64,000 bases of DNA from positions 1,121,225-1,185,224 of the forward strand of contig NZ_CP020991.1 of assembly GCF_002874775.1 (NCBI RefSeq), given 5' to 3'. The DNA comes from Monoglobus pectinilyticus. GTDB taxonomy: Bacteria > Bacillota > Clostridia > Monoglobales > Monoglobaceae. Of this stretch, positions 27,264 through 35,673 are shown piece after piece. The notes under the pieces were generated by a model, which worked only from the letters and a program-made list of their open reading frames with translations, was not told the DNA's origin and made no database searches. The first letter of the stretch is position 1, and every line of letters begins with the position of its first letter. Position numbers and translations under genes: made by a program.

Positions 27264-27440
27264 ATGAAAGAATTTGAAAAAAGAAAAAAGCTTAAAGATA
27301 TAGAAGGAAAGTTTAACCTCGGAAACGCCTGCAGCAGCGGTGACTGCACCGGTCTTATCCAGGTTGAGCCTATAACCGACGCAGAACTTGAGTCGTATTA
27401 TGAAATTTATAATTTCGGCCCGCCTGATATATCTGAATAA
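27264..27440 (+). CDS. Small Cys-containing protein, function unknown
   Basis: A 58-residue protein with a basic start (MKEFEKRKKLKDIEG), then FNLGNACSSGDCTGLIQVEP with two cysteines spaced CxxxxC, and an acidic end rich in Tyr and Glu. The gene has AAGGAG 10 bp before the ATG and its composition is coding-like. Small proteins with a CTGLIP-like motif occur in Clostridia to my recollection, but I cannot name a role. The conserved-looking Cys pair suggests metal or thiol chemistry, or a precursor peptide. No maturation enzyme is adjacent. Confidence 0.55.
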   Translation: MKEFEKRKKLKDIEGKFNLGNACSSGDCTGLIQVEPITDAELESYYEIYNFGPPDISE

Positions 27441-27543
27441 AAGTTTAACTGTTTCCGGTAACCGTGATTAGGTTTATGCAGGCAGAACAAAAAATGAACA
27501 ACACCATTAAAAACTGTAATTAAAACGGTCAGCAAAAAAACGG

Positions 27544-27579
27544 CCCCCTTATGGCAGAACAAAAACTACCATAAGGGGG
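27544..27579 (-). terminator. Terminator of thrS
   Basis: CCCCCTTATGG and CCATAAGGGGG pair. Read on the minus strand the stem is followed by a T run, right after the thrS stop. Confidence 0.8.
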
Positions 27580-27593
27580 TTTTAACAGTTATT

Positions 27594-29357
27594 TTATAAT
27601 CTTTTTGTTATCTCATACTGTATACGTTCAGCAAATTCCTGAAAGGTCATACTTTCCGTTTGGTCTGTTGCTCTGTCCCTGACCGAAACGGTTTTATTTT
27701 CTGCTTCTCTTCCGCCGATAATCAGCATATACGGAACCCTGTCTATCTGCCTTGCCTCTCGTATCATATACCCTATTTTTTCGTTTCTGGAATCCAATTC
27801 ACAGCGTATTCCAAGTTCCGACAGCTTCTGATATACTTTTTCAGCATATTCCAAATTTTTGTCAGATACCGCTAACACCTTTACCTGCACCGGAGCAAGC
27901 CAAACCGGGAATTTCCCCGCATAATGCTCTGTTAAAATACCTATAAAGCGTTCTATAGAGCCGAAACACACCCTGTGTATCATAACCGGACGCTGTTTTG
28001 ACCCATTCTCATCTATATACTCAAGCTGAAAATTCAGCGGCATTTGAAAATCAAGCTGTATGGTTCCGCACTGCCATGTACGCCCTAAGCTGTCTTCCAA
28101 ATGAAAATCTATTTTAGGGCCGTAAAACGCTCCGTCTCCCTCATTAACCTCATACGGCAGCCCTTTGCTCTCAAGCGCTGTTATAAGCGCATTTGTTGCG
28201 TTCTCCCAGTCCTCGTCGCTTCCCATGCTGTCATCCGGCCTTGTTGATAGTTCTACAGTATACTTAAACCCAAACTTTGTATAAACCTCGCTTATTAGGT
28301 CAATAACGCTGACAATCTCATCCTTAATCTGTTCTTTCTTCATAAAAATATGCGCGTCGTCCTGAGTGAAACAGCGAACCCGGAAAAGACCATGAAGCGC
28401 GCCGCGCATTTCATGGCGGTGAACTAACCCAAGTTCGCCCAATCTAATCGGAAGTTCGCGATAGCTGTGAGGTCTGCTTTTATAAACCAAAACGCCGCCC
28501 GGACAGTTCATTGGTTTGACGCAATAATCCTCACCGTCAATCCGCGTCGTATACATATTATCCTTATAATGCTCCCAGTGACCGCTGGTTTCCCACAAAC
28601 TTCTGCTCATAATCATAGGGGTCGAAACTTCTGAATAACTGCTCCTGTTATGAATTTCGTGCCAGTACTCTATTAAAGCGTTTTTTAACTCCATACCTTT
28701 TGGAAGAAAGAACGGAAATCCAGGCCCCTCGTCACTGAACATAAACAGCTCCATTTCTTTGCCGATTTTTCTGTGGTCACGCCTCTCCGCTTCCTCACGC
28801 AGTTTCAAATATTCCTCCAGTTCGGCCTGATTTTTAAAAGCTATTCCATTTATTCGGGTCAGCATCCTGTTATTCTTATCACCGCGCCAATACGCCCCTG
28901 ACTGCTGTGTTATTTTAAAAGCTTTTAAAGCCTTTGTATAGCAGAGGTGGGGACCCACGCACATATCTATATATTCGCCCTGCTGATAAAAGCTTATTAC
29001 GGCGTCTTCAGACAAATCGTCTATATGTTCAAGCTTATACTTTTCGTTTCTCTCTTTCAGCAATTCAGCCGCCTCTTCCCAAGACAATATAAACGGTTTT
29101 ATGGGCAGATTTTCTTTTACTATACGGCGCATTTCATCTTCGATTTTTAAAAGGTCCTCGTCGGTAAGCTTTGTATCTCCTAAATCCACATCATAATAAA
29201 AACCACGTTCTGTCGCCGGCCCAAAAGCAAAATCGGCTTCGGGGTAAAGCCGTTTTATTGCCTGAGCCATTACATGCGCCGCAGTATGCCGCAGAACATG
29301 AAGCTCTTGCTCCGGCTCGCATTCTTTTACAGTTCCGTCTCTCTCAATAATCTTCAT
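27594..29357 (-). CDS. thrS: Threonyl-tRNA synthetase
   Basis: 587 residues. It charges tRNA-Thr. The editing domain has HVLRHTAAHVMAQAI near residue 25 and MCVGPHLC near 132. The class II core holds MKPMNCPGG-type motif (VKPMNCPGGVLVY, zinc Cys), the motif 2 loop RHEMRGALHGLFRVRCFTQDD and motif 3 VCFGSIERFIGIL. The anticodon domain fills the C-terminus. It is shorter than the usual ~640 residues because the N-terminal TGS domain is nearly absent, a form known in some Clostridia. AGGAGAG precedes the ATG, and a T-box leader and terminator control it. Confidence 0.95.
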   Translation of the reverse strand: MKIIERDGTVKECEPEQELHVLRHTAAHVMAQAIKRLYPEADFAFGPATERGFYYDVDLGDTKLTDEDLLKIEDEMRRIVKENLPIKPFILSWEEAAELLKERNEKYKLEHIDDLSEDAVISFYQQGEYIDMCVGPHLCYTKALKAFKITQQSGAYWRGDKNNRMLTRINGIAFKNQAELEEYLKLREEAERRDHRKIGKEMELFMFSDEGPGFPFFLPKGMELKNALIEYWHEIHNRSSYSEVSTPMIMSRSLWETSGHWEHYKDNMYTTRIDGEDYCVKPMNCPGGVLVYKSRPHSYRELPIRLGELGLVHRHEMRGALHGLFRVRCFTQDDAHIFMKKEQIKDEIVSVIDLISEVYTKFGFKYTVELSTRPDDSMGSDEDWENATNALITALESKGLPYEVNEGDGAFYGPKIDFHLEDSLGRTWQCGTIQLDFQMPLNFQLEYIDENGSKQRPVMIHRVCFGSIERFIGILTEHYAGKFPVWLAPVQVKVLAVSDKNLEYAEKVYQKLSELGIRCELDSRNEKIGYMIREARQIDRVPYMLIIGGREAENKTVSVRDRATDQTESMTFQEFAERIQYEITKRL

Positions 29358-29390
29358 AATAATCTCTCCTAAAAATTATTAAACATAAAA

Positions 29391-29660
29391 GAAAAGCACC
29401 CTTGAACACATAGATAACCTATGTGTCCTAAGGGTGCATAAAGTTCAATGCACGGTTCCACCTCAGAATTTTAACTTTAGGTTCAATCAAACCCTATCCT
29501 TTAACGCAGGCGTACGGCAAATCTTACTATAAGTTCAGATATGCGGCTCCGGAGTGGTTTTCACAAATATCTTCCATAAGGGACTCTCAGCAAACGTCCC
29601 TCTCTCTGAATGGTTAATAAAAGCTACTCTCTCCTTCTCAGCTTTTCTATTATGTTTTAA
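29391..29660 (-). promoter_or_regulatory. T-box riboswitch of thrS
   Basis: Read on the minus strand: a long stem I with CAGAGAG motifs and an ACCACT stretch that can serve as a Thr specifier, then the T-box core GGTGGAACCGTGC (29449-29463) and a terminator, GCACCCTT paired with AAGGGTGC around a loop stem, followed by TTTTCTTTT (29391-29437). Uncharged tRNA-Thr would stabilise the antiterminator and allow thrS expression. Confidence 0.9.
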
Positions 29661-29663
29661 GTA

Positions 29664-29692
29664 ATTATATCATGCGCTCTGCTGTTTGTCAA
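29664..29692 (-). promoter_or_regulatory. Promoter of thrS
   Basis: On the minus strand TTGACA (29687-29692) and TATAAT (29664-29669) with a 17-bp spacer, directly before the T-box. Confidence 0.8.
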
Positions 29693-29718
29693 CTCTTCTT
29701 AAACTAAGTAGACTATAG

Positions 29719-31143
29719 CTATCTGTTTCCAAACTTATTAAAATACTTCTTGGTTTCTGACGCAATAACGCCGCTTAAAGCCACTATCGCTATAAGGTTA
29801 GGAAGCGCCATAAGACCGTTAAATATATCGGCTATTGTCCAAACGGCAGATATGGTCATATAAGGCCCGAAGAAGACAGCTAATATGTAAATCCATCTAT
29901 AGACCTTTACAGCCTTTAAATTTCCACCCGAAAGATACTCCAGACACTTTTCACTGTAATAATCCCAGCCGAGAATAGTAGTAAATGCAAAAAATACCAG
30001 ACACAGCATGATTATAAAGGCCGGCACTGCACCGGGCAGAAAAAACAGTCCATTTTGAAAAGCGTATGTAGTAACGCCTACCCCCTCAAGCGCCAATTCA
30101 GGTCTCCATGCTCCGGTGATAACTATACACAGTCCGGTCATAGTGCAGATAACGATTGTATCAATAAATGTTCCGGTCATAGTGACAAGACCCTGACGCG
30201 CCGGTTCCTTTGTTTGGGCTGCCGCCGCCGCTATAGGCGCGGAACCCAAGCCCGCTTCGTTTGAGAATATTCCTCTGGCTACGCCTTTCTGCATAGCCAA
30301 AACCATTGCCCCAAGCATACCTCCGGCGGCTGCTTTAAAACCGAACGCTCCGGCTATAATCTCCCCGAACGCCGCCGGTATCGCCTTTATATTTACAATA
30401 AGAATAATTACGCAGACCGTAACATATAAGATTGCCATAAACGGAACGACAAATTCTGATACTGTTGAAATTCTCTTTATTCCACCGATGATTACAAGTC
30501 CTGTACAAACAGTAACAATAATTCCGGTTATAATAACAGTCCATGAATATTCCATTCCGAATATTTTAACCGTATTGCTCATGTTAGGGTCAAAAAAATT
30601 GTTTACAGCAGAAGATATTCCATTTATCTGAGTGAATGTTCCAAGTCCCAGCAGACCCACGCAGACGCCGAAAAACGCGAACAACTTTGCCAGCCACTTC
30701 CACTTTTTGCCCATTCCGTGTTCTATATAATAAAACGGGCCGCCCAAAACATGTCCGTCCGGCTCAATCACCCTATACTTAATCGCCAAAAGACCCTCTG
30801 AATATTTTGTCGCCATACCAAACAGTGCGGCAATAACCATCCAAAAAAGCGCGCCCGGACCTCCGGCACAAATTGCAGTCGCCACACCAACAATATTTCC
30901 GGTTCCTATAGTCGCCGACAAAGCGGTGCACAAAGCCGCAAAACTTGACACTTCTCCGTCGCCGTTCTCTTCGTTTTTTACTATAAATTTCAGCGCTTTG
31001 GGCAAATGTTTAATTTGCAGACCCCTGAGCCGAACAGTCAAATAAATACCAACTGCAATAATTAAAAGTATAAGAGGAAGCCCCCATACAAAATCATCTA
31101 TTTTTGTTAAAACCCGACCTACGTTTTCAAGCATAATTTCCAC
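29719..31143 (-). CDS. Sodium:alanine/glycine symporter (AGCS family)
   Basis: A 474-residue transporter with about eleven membrane helices. AGCS hallmarks are present: AALCTALSATIGTGNIVGVATAI near residue 70, GGPGALFWMVIAALFGMATKYSE near 95, and GIFSNEAGLGSAPIAAAAA near 290. It imports alanine, glycine or a related neutral amino acid with Na+. Single-gene unit with a short GTGG-type ribosome site. Substrate cannot be narrowed. The 500 bp upstream hold no gene or recognised riboswitch. Confidence 0.88.
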   Translation of the reverse strand: MEIMLENVGRVLTKIDDFVWGLPLILLIIAVGIYLTVRLRGLQIKHLPKALKFIVKNEENGDGEVSSFAALCTALSATIGTGNIVGVATAICAGGPGALFWMVIAALFGMATKYSEGLLAIKYRVIEPDGHVLGGPFYYIEHGMGKKWKWLAKLFAFFGVCVGLLGLGTFTQINGISSAVNNFFDPNMSNTVKIFGMEYSWTVIITGIIVTVCTGLVIIGGIKRISTVSEFVVPFMAILYVTVCVIILIVNIKAIPAAFGEIIAGAFGFKAAAGGMLGAMVLAMQKGVARGIFSNEAGLGSAPIAAAAAQTKEPARQGLVTMTGTFIDTIVICTMTGLCIVITGAWRPELALEGVGVTTYAFQNGLFFLPGAVPAFIIMLCLVFFAFTTILGWDYYSEKCLEYLSGGNLKAVKVYRWIYILAVFFGPYMTISAVWTIADIFNGLMALPNLIAIVALSGVIASETKKYFNKFGNR

Positions 31144-31639
31144 CCTGTCTAATTCCCAAATAATCTACTTATAACCGGGATACCAATCAAATATATTTAA
31201 AAATTCAGTTATTAAAATATAAAACTTGCTTTATAACAACACTTATAATTTTAATAATGATTCGCAATCAAACGTCTATACAACATAAATGACGAGAGTA
31301 TTTTAAAATATTGCTTCCGCCATTATAAAAAATTTTAACATAACAAGGTGAATTATTCAAGAAGAATTTAGAAATACAAAAGTGAATACTATAATTTTTA
31401 TAAATGCTGTTGGATACTTTACAATTTATAAACTATATTTAAAAAATAAAAATATCTTCATCTTTCTGCTTAAAAAGGTTTAAAATTTTTATGCTTTGTT
31501 TAGTATTTATTATTCTATGTGCGGTTATGAATATAACTATTTACTTTATATTCTAAATAATCAAACCTTTCAAGTAACAATTTTTTGTAAAGCAATCTAT
31601 TTTTGATATTACAACTATAATTATATAAAAAACTTTCGC
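31144..31639. other. AT-rich intergenic region upstream of the symporter gene
   Basis: No open gene, tRNA or recognisable riboswitch was found on either strand. Several runs of A and T and weak hairpins only. Confidence 0.4.
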
Positions 31640-32521
31640 CTATAATCTTCTTTTACACCGATAATTTGATTTGTTAAATATACATTCACCCAATACCGCT
31701 CCTCCTATTATCAGCAAAGCTCCGATAGCTTGCGTAAACGTCATAACTTCCTTTAAAAATATAACAGAAAATATAACTGCTGACAAAGGTTCTATATACC
31801 CCAGAATTGCTACAGTCTGTATCGGCAGTTTGCCTATGGATGAAAAATAAAGATAACATCCAATACCTGTATTGCATAAACCCAAAATTAAAATAAACGG
31901 CAGACTTGAAATATTAGTCTTTATTACAAAACCTTGTTTAAGACAGACAAACACGGCGACAGTAATAAAACTAAATAATAATTGCAGCATTGAATTTTCT
32001 AACCCTTTTATATCCAACGCCTTTTTATTAAAGATAACCATTACGGCATATACTAGCGCTGACATAAGACCGCAAAACAACCCCCAAAGGTTTTTTTGTT
32101 CTCCAATTGTATACCCGTTTATCAAAAACAATCCGCAAACGACAATAACGAACCCTAGCCCTTTAGTAAAACTCAATTTTTCCTTAAATATTATAGGCGA
32201 CAGCGCCATAACTATAACAGGTCCGCAGTAATATTCAAGAGATGCAACACTTATACCAATCTGTTGATACGCTTCATATAGAAATATCCAGCTTGTTCCC
32301 ATTGCAGCTCCGGATATAACAACATATAAAAATTGCTTTTTATGTTTATAAAACGTCAGCCTTCCTCCGGCGATAAAAGATATAGATATAAGAAACAAAC
32401 TTCCTATTAAAGTTCTAAAAAATACTATCTCATAGCTGCTTAAATTAATGAAACTTGCCACTATCCCATTTGACCCAAACAGCAAAAGAGCAAATATATA
32501 CTTAACATACGAAAATTTCAT
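31640..32521 (-). CDS. EamA/DMT-family transporter
   Basis: A 293-residue membrane protein with ten predicted helices in two EamA repeats. Repeat 1 has SYEIVFFRTLIGSLFLISISF near residue 28 and the SLEYYCGPVIVMALSPIIF segment near 92; repeat 2 has AILGYIEPLSAVIFSVIFL near 240. Such proteins export or import amino acids and other metabolites. Its ATG lies 4 bp past the original proB stop, so the two form an operon. The LysR gene is divergent from them and may control it. Substrate unknown. Confidence 0.8.
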   Translation of the reverse strand: MKFSYVKYIFALLLFGSNGIVASFINLSSYEIVFFRTLIGSLFLISISFIAGGRLTFYKHKKQFLYVVISGAAMGTSWIFLYEAYQQIGISVASLEYYCGPVIVMALSPIIFKEKLSFTKGLGFVIVVCGLFLINGYTIGEQKNLWGLFCGLMSALVYAVMVIFNKKALDIKGLENSMLQLLFSFITVAVFVCLKQGFVIKTNISSLPFILILGLCNTGIGCYLYFSSIGKLPIQTVAILGYIEPLSAVIFSVIFLKEVMTFTQAIGALLIIGGAVLGECIFNKSNYRCKRRL

Positions 32522-32565
32522 AGTCTAATCCTTTCCCACAAACAATGTGCCTGCGTTTTCACCGT

Positions 32566-33312
32566 CTAAAATTTTATAAAGAATATCAGGTGATTTACCA
32601 TTTGTACAGTGTTAATCCCTTTGGAAACAGCCAGCTTTGCCGCTTTCAGCTTGGTTCTCATACCTCCTGTACCAAAACTCGCTCCGCCTGCCGCCTGCAT
32701 AACATTTTTATCTATTTTTGTAACTTTTCTTATTAGTTTCGCATCTTCCCACAAATGAGGGTCTTTATCGTAAAATACATCAACATCAGAAAGAATGATA
32801 AGCCTGCCCGCCTTACATAAAACAGCAACAACGGCAGATAAAATATCATTGTCACCAAAAACTTTTTCTTTTGATTCTATTTCTGTATATCCCACGGAAT
32901 CGTTTTCATTTACTATAGGAATAATATTCATTTTAAGCAATGTATTAAAAGTTTTTATCAAATTTTCTCTTTTTTGCTGATTTGCAACATCTTCAGCATT
33001 TAATAAAATTTGTGCGGCTGTAATTCCATGCTTTTTTAAAAATAGGTCGTACAAATACATTATCCTGCATTGACCAACCGCCACAAATGCTTGTTTTAAT
33101 CTTAAGTTATTATAGTTTCTTTCATTTTTTAACTTATGTTTACCAATTGCCACTGCCCCGGATGATACCACAATTATTTCATATCCTTTTTTCTGTATTT
33201 CAGAAAGTGTCTCTGCTATCTTTGCAAACGAATTTAAATTACTCTTCTCTTTAGGATACGTCAAAGTCGATGTTCCCACTTTAATAACAACGCGATTATT
33301 ATGTAAGCTCAT
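32566..33312 (-). CDS. proB: Glutamate 5-kinase (C-terminally frameshifted)
   Basis: 248 residues as read. The amino-acid-kinase fold includes VVIKVGTSTLT, VVSSGAVAIG near residue 48, IVNENDSVG near 138, GDNDILSAVVA near 156 and ASFGTGGMRTKLKAA near 213. It phosphorylates glutamate, the first step to proline. No PUA domain. After INTV the frame changes: the expected tail NGKSPDILYKILDGENAG continues in another frame to a stop at 32525, next to the eamA start. A missing base near 32605-32608 explains this. proA and proC are not present here. Confidence 0.82.
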   Translation of the reverse strand: MSLHNNRVVIKVGTSTLTYPKEKSNLNSFAKIAETLSEIQKKGYEIIVVSSGAVAIGKHKLKNERNYNNLRLKQAFVAVGQCRIMYLYDLFLKKHGITAAQILLNAEDVANQQKRENLIKTFNTLLKMNIIPIVNENDSVGYTEIESKEKVFGDNDILSAVVAVLCKAGRLIILSDVDVFYDKDPHLWEDAKLIRKVTKIDKNVMQAAGGASFGTGGMRTKLKAAKLAVSKGINTVQMVNHLIFFIKF

Positions 33313-33463
33313 ATTTATACCCCACTTATTTCAAAAGATTTATTATCCCTTTTATGTTGACAAATTCTATATGTTATTATATCATTTTTATATCACTTCC
33401 AAAAGAGAATGTTTATAATGTTTTACATTACTAATTAGAATGAATAAGGACGGAGCTTTACTA

Positions 33464-34324
33464 ATGAATATATCTAAATATATGGCCTTTGTTGCCGCGG
33501 TGGAATACGGAAGCTTTACTAAAGCCGGCGATATGCTCAGTTATTCTCAGTCGGCTGTTAGCAAAATGATTAACGACTTAGAAGACGAGTGGAAAATTTC
33601 AATCCTTGAACGGAGCAAATCAGGCGTTAAGCTCACATCGGACGGTTTAAAAATTTTTCCATATGCTAAATCCGTCTGTGAAGAGTATGAAAAACTTCAA
33701 ATGCAGATAGATGAATTAAACGGACTTCAATCAGGGCTTATAAGAATTGGAACTTTTTCAAGTGTAGCCACTCACTGGCTTCCCAATATAATAAAAGAAT
33801 TTCAAAAGGATTACCCAAATATAGATTATGAATTATTACTGGGAGACTACACTGAAATAGAAAACTGGATATCAGAAGGACGCGTCGACTGCGGTTTTTT
33901 GCGTCTTCCAACCCGTTCTGAATTTGACGCGTTATATTTGGAAAGCGACAGGCTTTTGGCTGTACTGCCTGAAAATCATGAGTTATCCAGGAACAAAAAT
34001 GTCCCGGTCTCAGCTCTTTGCAAAGAGCCTTTTATGCTTCTGGAAAAGGGCGCAAAAGCCGAAGTATCGGAGATATTTGAAAATAATGATTTAACCCCGT
34101 CTGTTCATTTCACCACCTGGGACGACTACGCAATAATGTCTATGATAGAAAGCGGATTAGGCGTCAGCATTTTACCTGAACTGATACTAAAAAGGGTTCC
34201 ATATAATATTATAATAAAAGAACTCGATGTACCGGCACACCGAGATATCGGGATTGCAATGAAGGACAGAAAAACTGCTTCGCTTGCAGTAAATAAGTTT
34301 ATTGAGTATTTAAAATTTAGATAA
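33464..34324 (+). CDS. LysR-family transcriptional regulator
   Basis: About 286 residues. The winged HTH is at residues 1-60: YMAFVAAVEYGSFTKAGDML, then YSQSAVSKMINDLEDEW. The effector domain follows from residue ~90 (IRIGTFSSVATHWLPNII). The start is set at ATG 33464, preceded by GGACGGAG; an upstream ATG at 33440 has no good site. It is divergent from proB-eamA, the classic LysR arrangement, so that operon is its likely target and an amino acid the likely effector (inference). Confidence 0.85.
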   Translation: MNISKYMAFVAAVEYGSFTKAGDMLSYSQSAVSKMINDLEDEWKISILERSKSGVKLTSDGLKIFPYAKSVCEEYEKLQMQIDELNGLQSGLIRIGTFSSVATHWLPNIIKEFQKDYPNIDYELLLGDYTEIENWISEGRVDCGFLRLPTRSEFDALYLESDRLLAVLPENHELSRNKNVPVSALCKEPFMLLEKGAKAEVSEIFENNDLTPSVHFTTWDDYAIMSMIESGLGVSILPELILKRVPYNIIIKELDVPAHRDIGIAMKDRKTASLAVNKFIEYLKFR

Positions 34325-34342
34325 CAAATATATTCTGATACA

Positions 34343-34371
34343 ATAAAAAACCTCCCAAACAATGGGAGGTT
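34343..34371 (-). terminator. Terminator on the minus strand, displaced end of the rpsI operon
   Basis: AACCTCCC (34349-34356) and GGGAGGTT (34364-34371) pair, and the T run is on the minus-strand side. No minus-strand gene ends here now: proB starts farther left and the element's genes near this end run rightward. The stem lies 17 bp outside attL, where the sequence downstream of rpsI would be without the insertion. Confidence 0.7.
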
Positions 34372-34387
34372 AAAATTATATTTCTGA

Positions 34388-34404
34388 TTATCTCTTTGAG
34401 AACT
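34388..34404. repeat. attL, 17-bp direct repeat
   Basis: TTATCTCTTTGAGAACT, identical to 56665-56681 at the rpsI 3' end. It marks the left boundary of the mobilizable element. Confidence 0.85.
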
Positions 34405-34889
34405 TTTGTCTCACTAAGAAGCTCAATTTTACGGGGTTTTTACTCGTTTTTGTTACTTGTGTGTTATTTGCGTAGGACTTCTGATTGCTACAGAATGCTA
34501 TAATTCATATAAGAAACTGATGAATGACAGAAAGTTTGTAAATGCAGATCTTCTATTAATTGTCATCGTTATTCATTGTTAAGTCGTGAAACGAAGGTGT
34601 TAATGGAGGTGATACAATATAAAAAAGTAATTAAAAAAAGAGGCTTGTTGATAAATAAATAAAAAATAGATATGTTTAGAAAAAATGAATGTAACTATAA
34701 AACTGAAAATATTAATATAACTTTTAAATATTCTAAGAGACAATCTTTTAAAACTTAAAATATAGTTTACCTGAAGGAACAAATCCTACTTTATTTGTAA
34801 ATTATATTAGTTGTGCAACATAATTAATATTAGGTGTAGAAAAAATACGACAACTAAATGTATCTAACATACTAATTTCAGTATAATTA
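34405..34889. other. Left terminal region of the element, no gene
   Basis: No gene is seen. Close to the end lie TACGGGGTTTTT (34430-34441), found inverted at 56617-56628, and CTTGTGTGTTA (34456-34466), found in direct orientation at 56561-56571. These are candidate integrase arm sites. The rest is AT-rich. Confidence 0.55.
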
Positions 34890-34918
34890 TTGACATTTTA
34901 ACAATTATAAAGTATAAT
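34890..34918 (+). promoter_or_regulatory. Consensus promoter of the left XRE gene and BREX island
   Basis: TTGACA (34890-34895) and TATAAT (34913-34918) with 17 bp between. A near-palindrome ACTAAATTAGT (34923-34933) covers the expected transcription start, a likely repressor operator. Confidence 0.7.
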
Positions 34919-34980
34919 ATATACTAAATTAGTTTGTCATTTGCCTTTGGTTTTAGTAATTTTTCGAAGGAGTATTGTAG

Positions 34981-35187
34981 ATGAAAATATGTTATAAAAA
35001 ACTTCAGAAACTTATGATAGACAATCAGATGAAAAGAGTTGATTTGATGAGAGCCGCTGAATTCTCTCCTTATGTAGCTACAAAATTAAATAAAAATGAA
35101 CCAGTATCGCTTGATGTATTGATAAAAATATGTAAAGTTTTCCATTGTGATATCGGTGATATTTGTGAAGTGATATTAGATGAATAA
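34981..35187 (+). CDS. Small XRE/Cro-type regulator at the head of the island
   Basis: A 68-residue HTH protein of the short YKKLQKLMIDNQMKRVDLMR type, with LDVLIKICKVFHCDIGDICEV at the end. This is a common stand-alone Cro-like family in Bacillota mobile elements. Start ATG 34981 has AAGGAG upstream. It follows a consensus promoter with an operator-like palindrome and precedes the BREX genes on the same strand, so it may repress itself and them. The DNA between it and the next gene contains a perfect 20-bp hairpin. Confidence 0.75.
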   Translation: MKICYKKLQKLMIDNQMKRVDLMRAAEFSPYVATKLNKNEPVSLDVLIKICKVFHCDIGDICEVILDE

Positions 35188-35295
35188 TTAGAGAGGATTA
35201 TCATGGTGAAACTAAAATGTGAAATTGAATCCAATCGATGAAAGAAAAAACAAAATATCATTTTTTGTTAAATATAATACGATAAAGGAAGGAAT

Positions 35296-35342
35296 CATTT
35301 CATTAAGGACTTCTTACGTTTAAAGAAGTCCTTAATGAAATG
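35296..35342 (+). promoter_or_regulatory. Perfect 20-bp hairpin in the BREX leader
   Basis: The arms 35296-35315 and 35323-35342 are exact reverse complements with a 7-base loop (core AAGGACTTCTT / AAGAAGTCCTT). No T run follows, so an attenuator, an mRNA-stability stem or an operator fits better than a plain terminator. Confidence 0.65.
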
Positions 35343-35407
35343 TTTGAATTATAGGTGTTAAAAAACAATGGAATAAATATGAAGCAGTCATCCTGCTCGA
35401 TTATTAT

Positions 35408-35626
35408 TTGCATTATTTAGATGGAAAATTATCACGAAAAGAAGCAATTCAAATAGTGTCTGTAAAATTAAGAGAATTAGCAAAAAAACAAAATGTTTTT
35501 ATCGATGATGTATATAGAAATGTTAATGGAATTACATTTCAAATGCATAGTATGGAGTCGGCATATAAAGGTTACACGGTAGTTAAGCCGGCTTCTAACT
35601 ATTTATTGAAACTGTTAAACTATTAA
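35408..35626 (+). CDS. N-terminal module of the first BREX-island gene (split by frameshift)
   Basis: The open frame actually continues upstream to about 35350 (KQWNKYEAVILLDYYL) without an ATG; a TTG at 35408 is the first usual start. The module has SRKEAIQIVSVKLRELAKK, then IDDVYRNVNGITFQMHSMESAY, a pattern I recall as an N-terminal domain of various large clostridial proteins. After KPAS the frame ends, while the expected continuation (LFIETVKLLREDRRQFDKLL) runs in the frame of the 860-residue gene that follows. One missing base in the AA run near 35600 would join them. Probably not a separate gene. Confidence 0.6.
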   Translation: MHYLDGKLSRKEAIQIVSVKLRELAKKQNVFIDDVYRNVNGITFQMHSMESAYKGYTVVKPASNYLLKLLNY

Positions 35627-35673
35627 GAGAAGATAGAAGGCAGTTTGATAAACTACTGGAGGAGGCGAAGAAA

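Noticed and set aside
34600-34782. 60-residue open frame near the left end of the element
   Set aside because: Low-complexity Phe/Ile/Tyr-rich translation of AT-rich DNA without a ribosome site.
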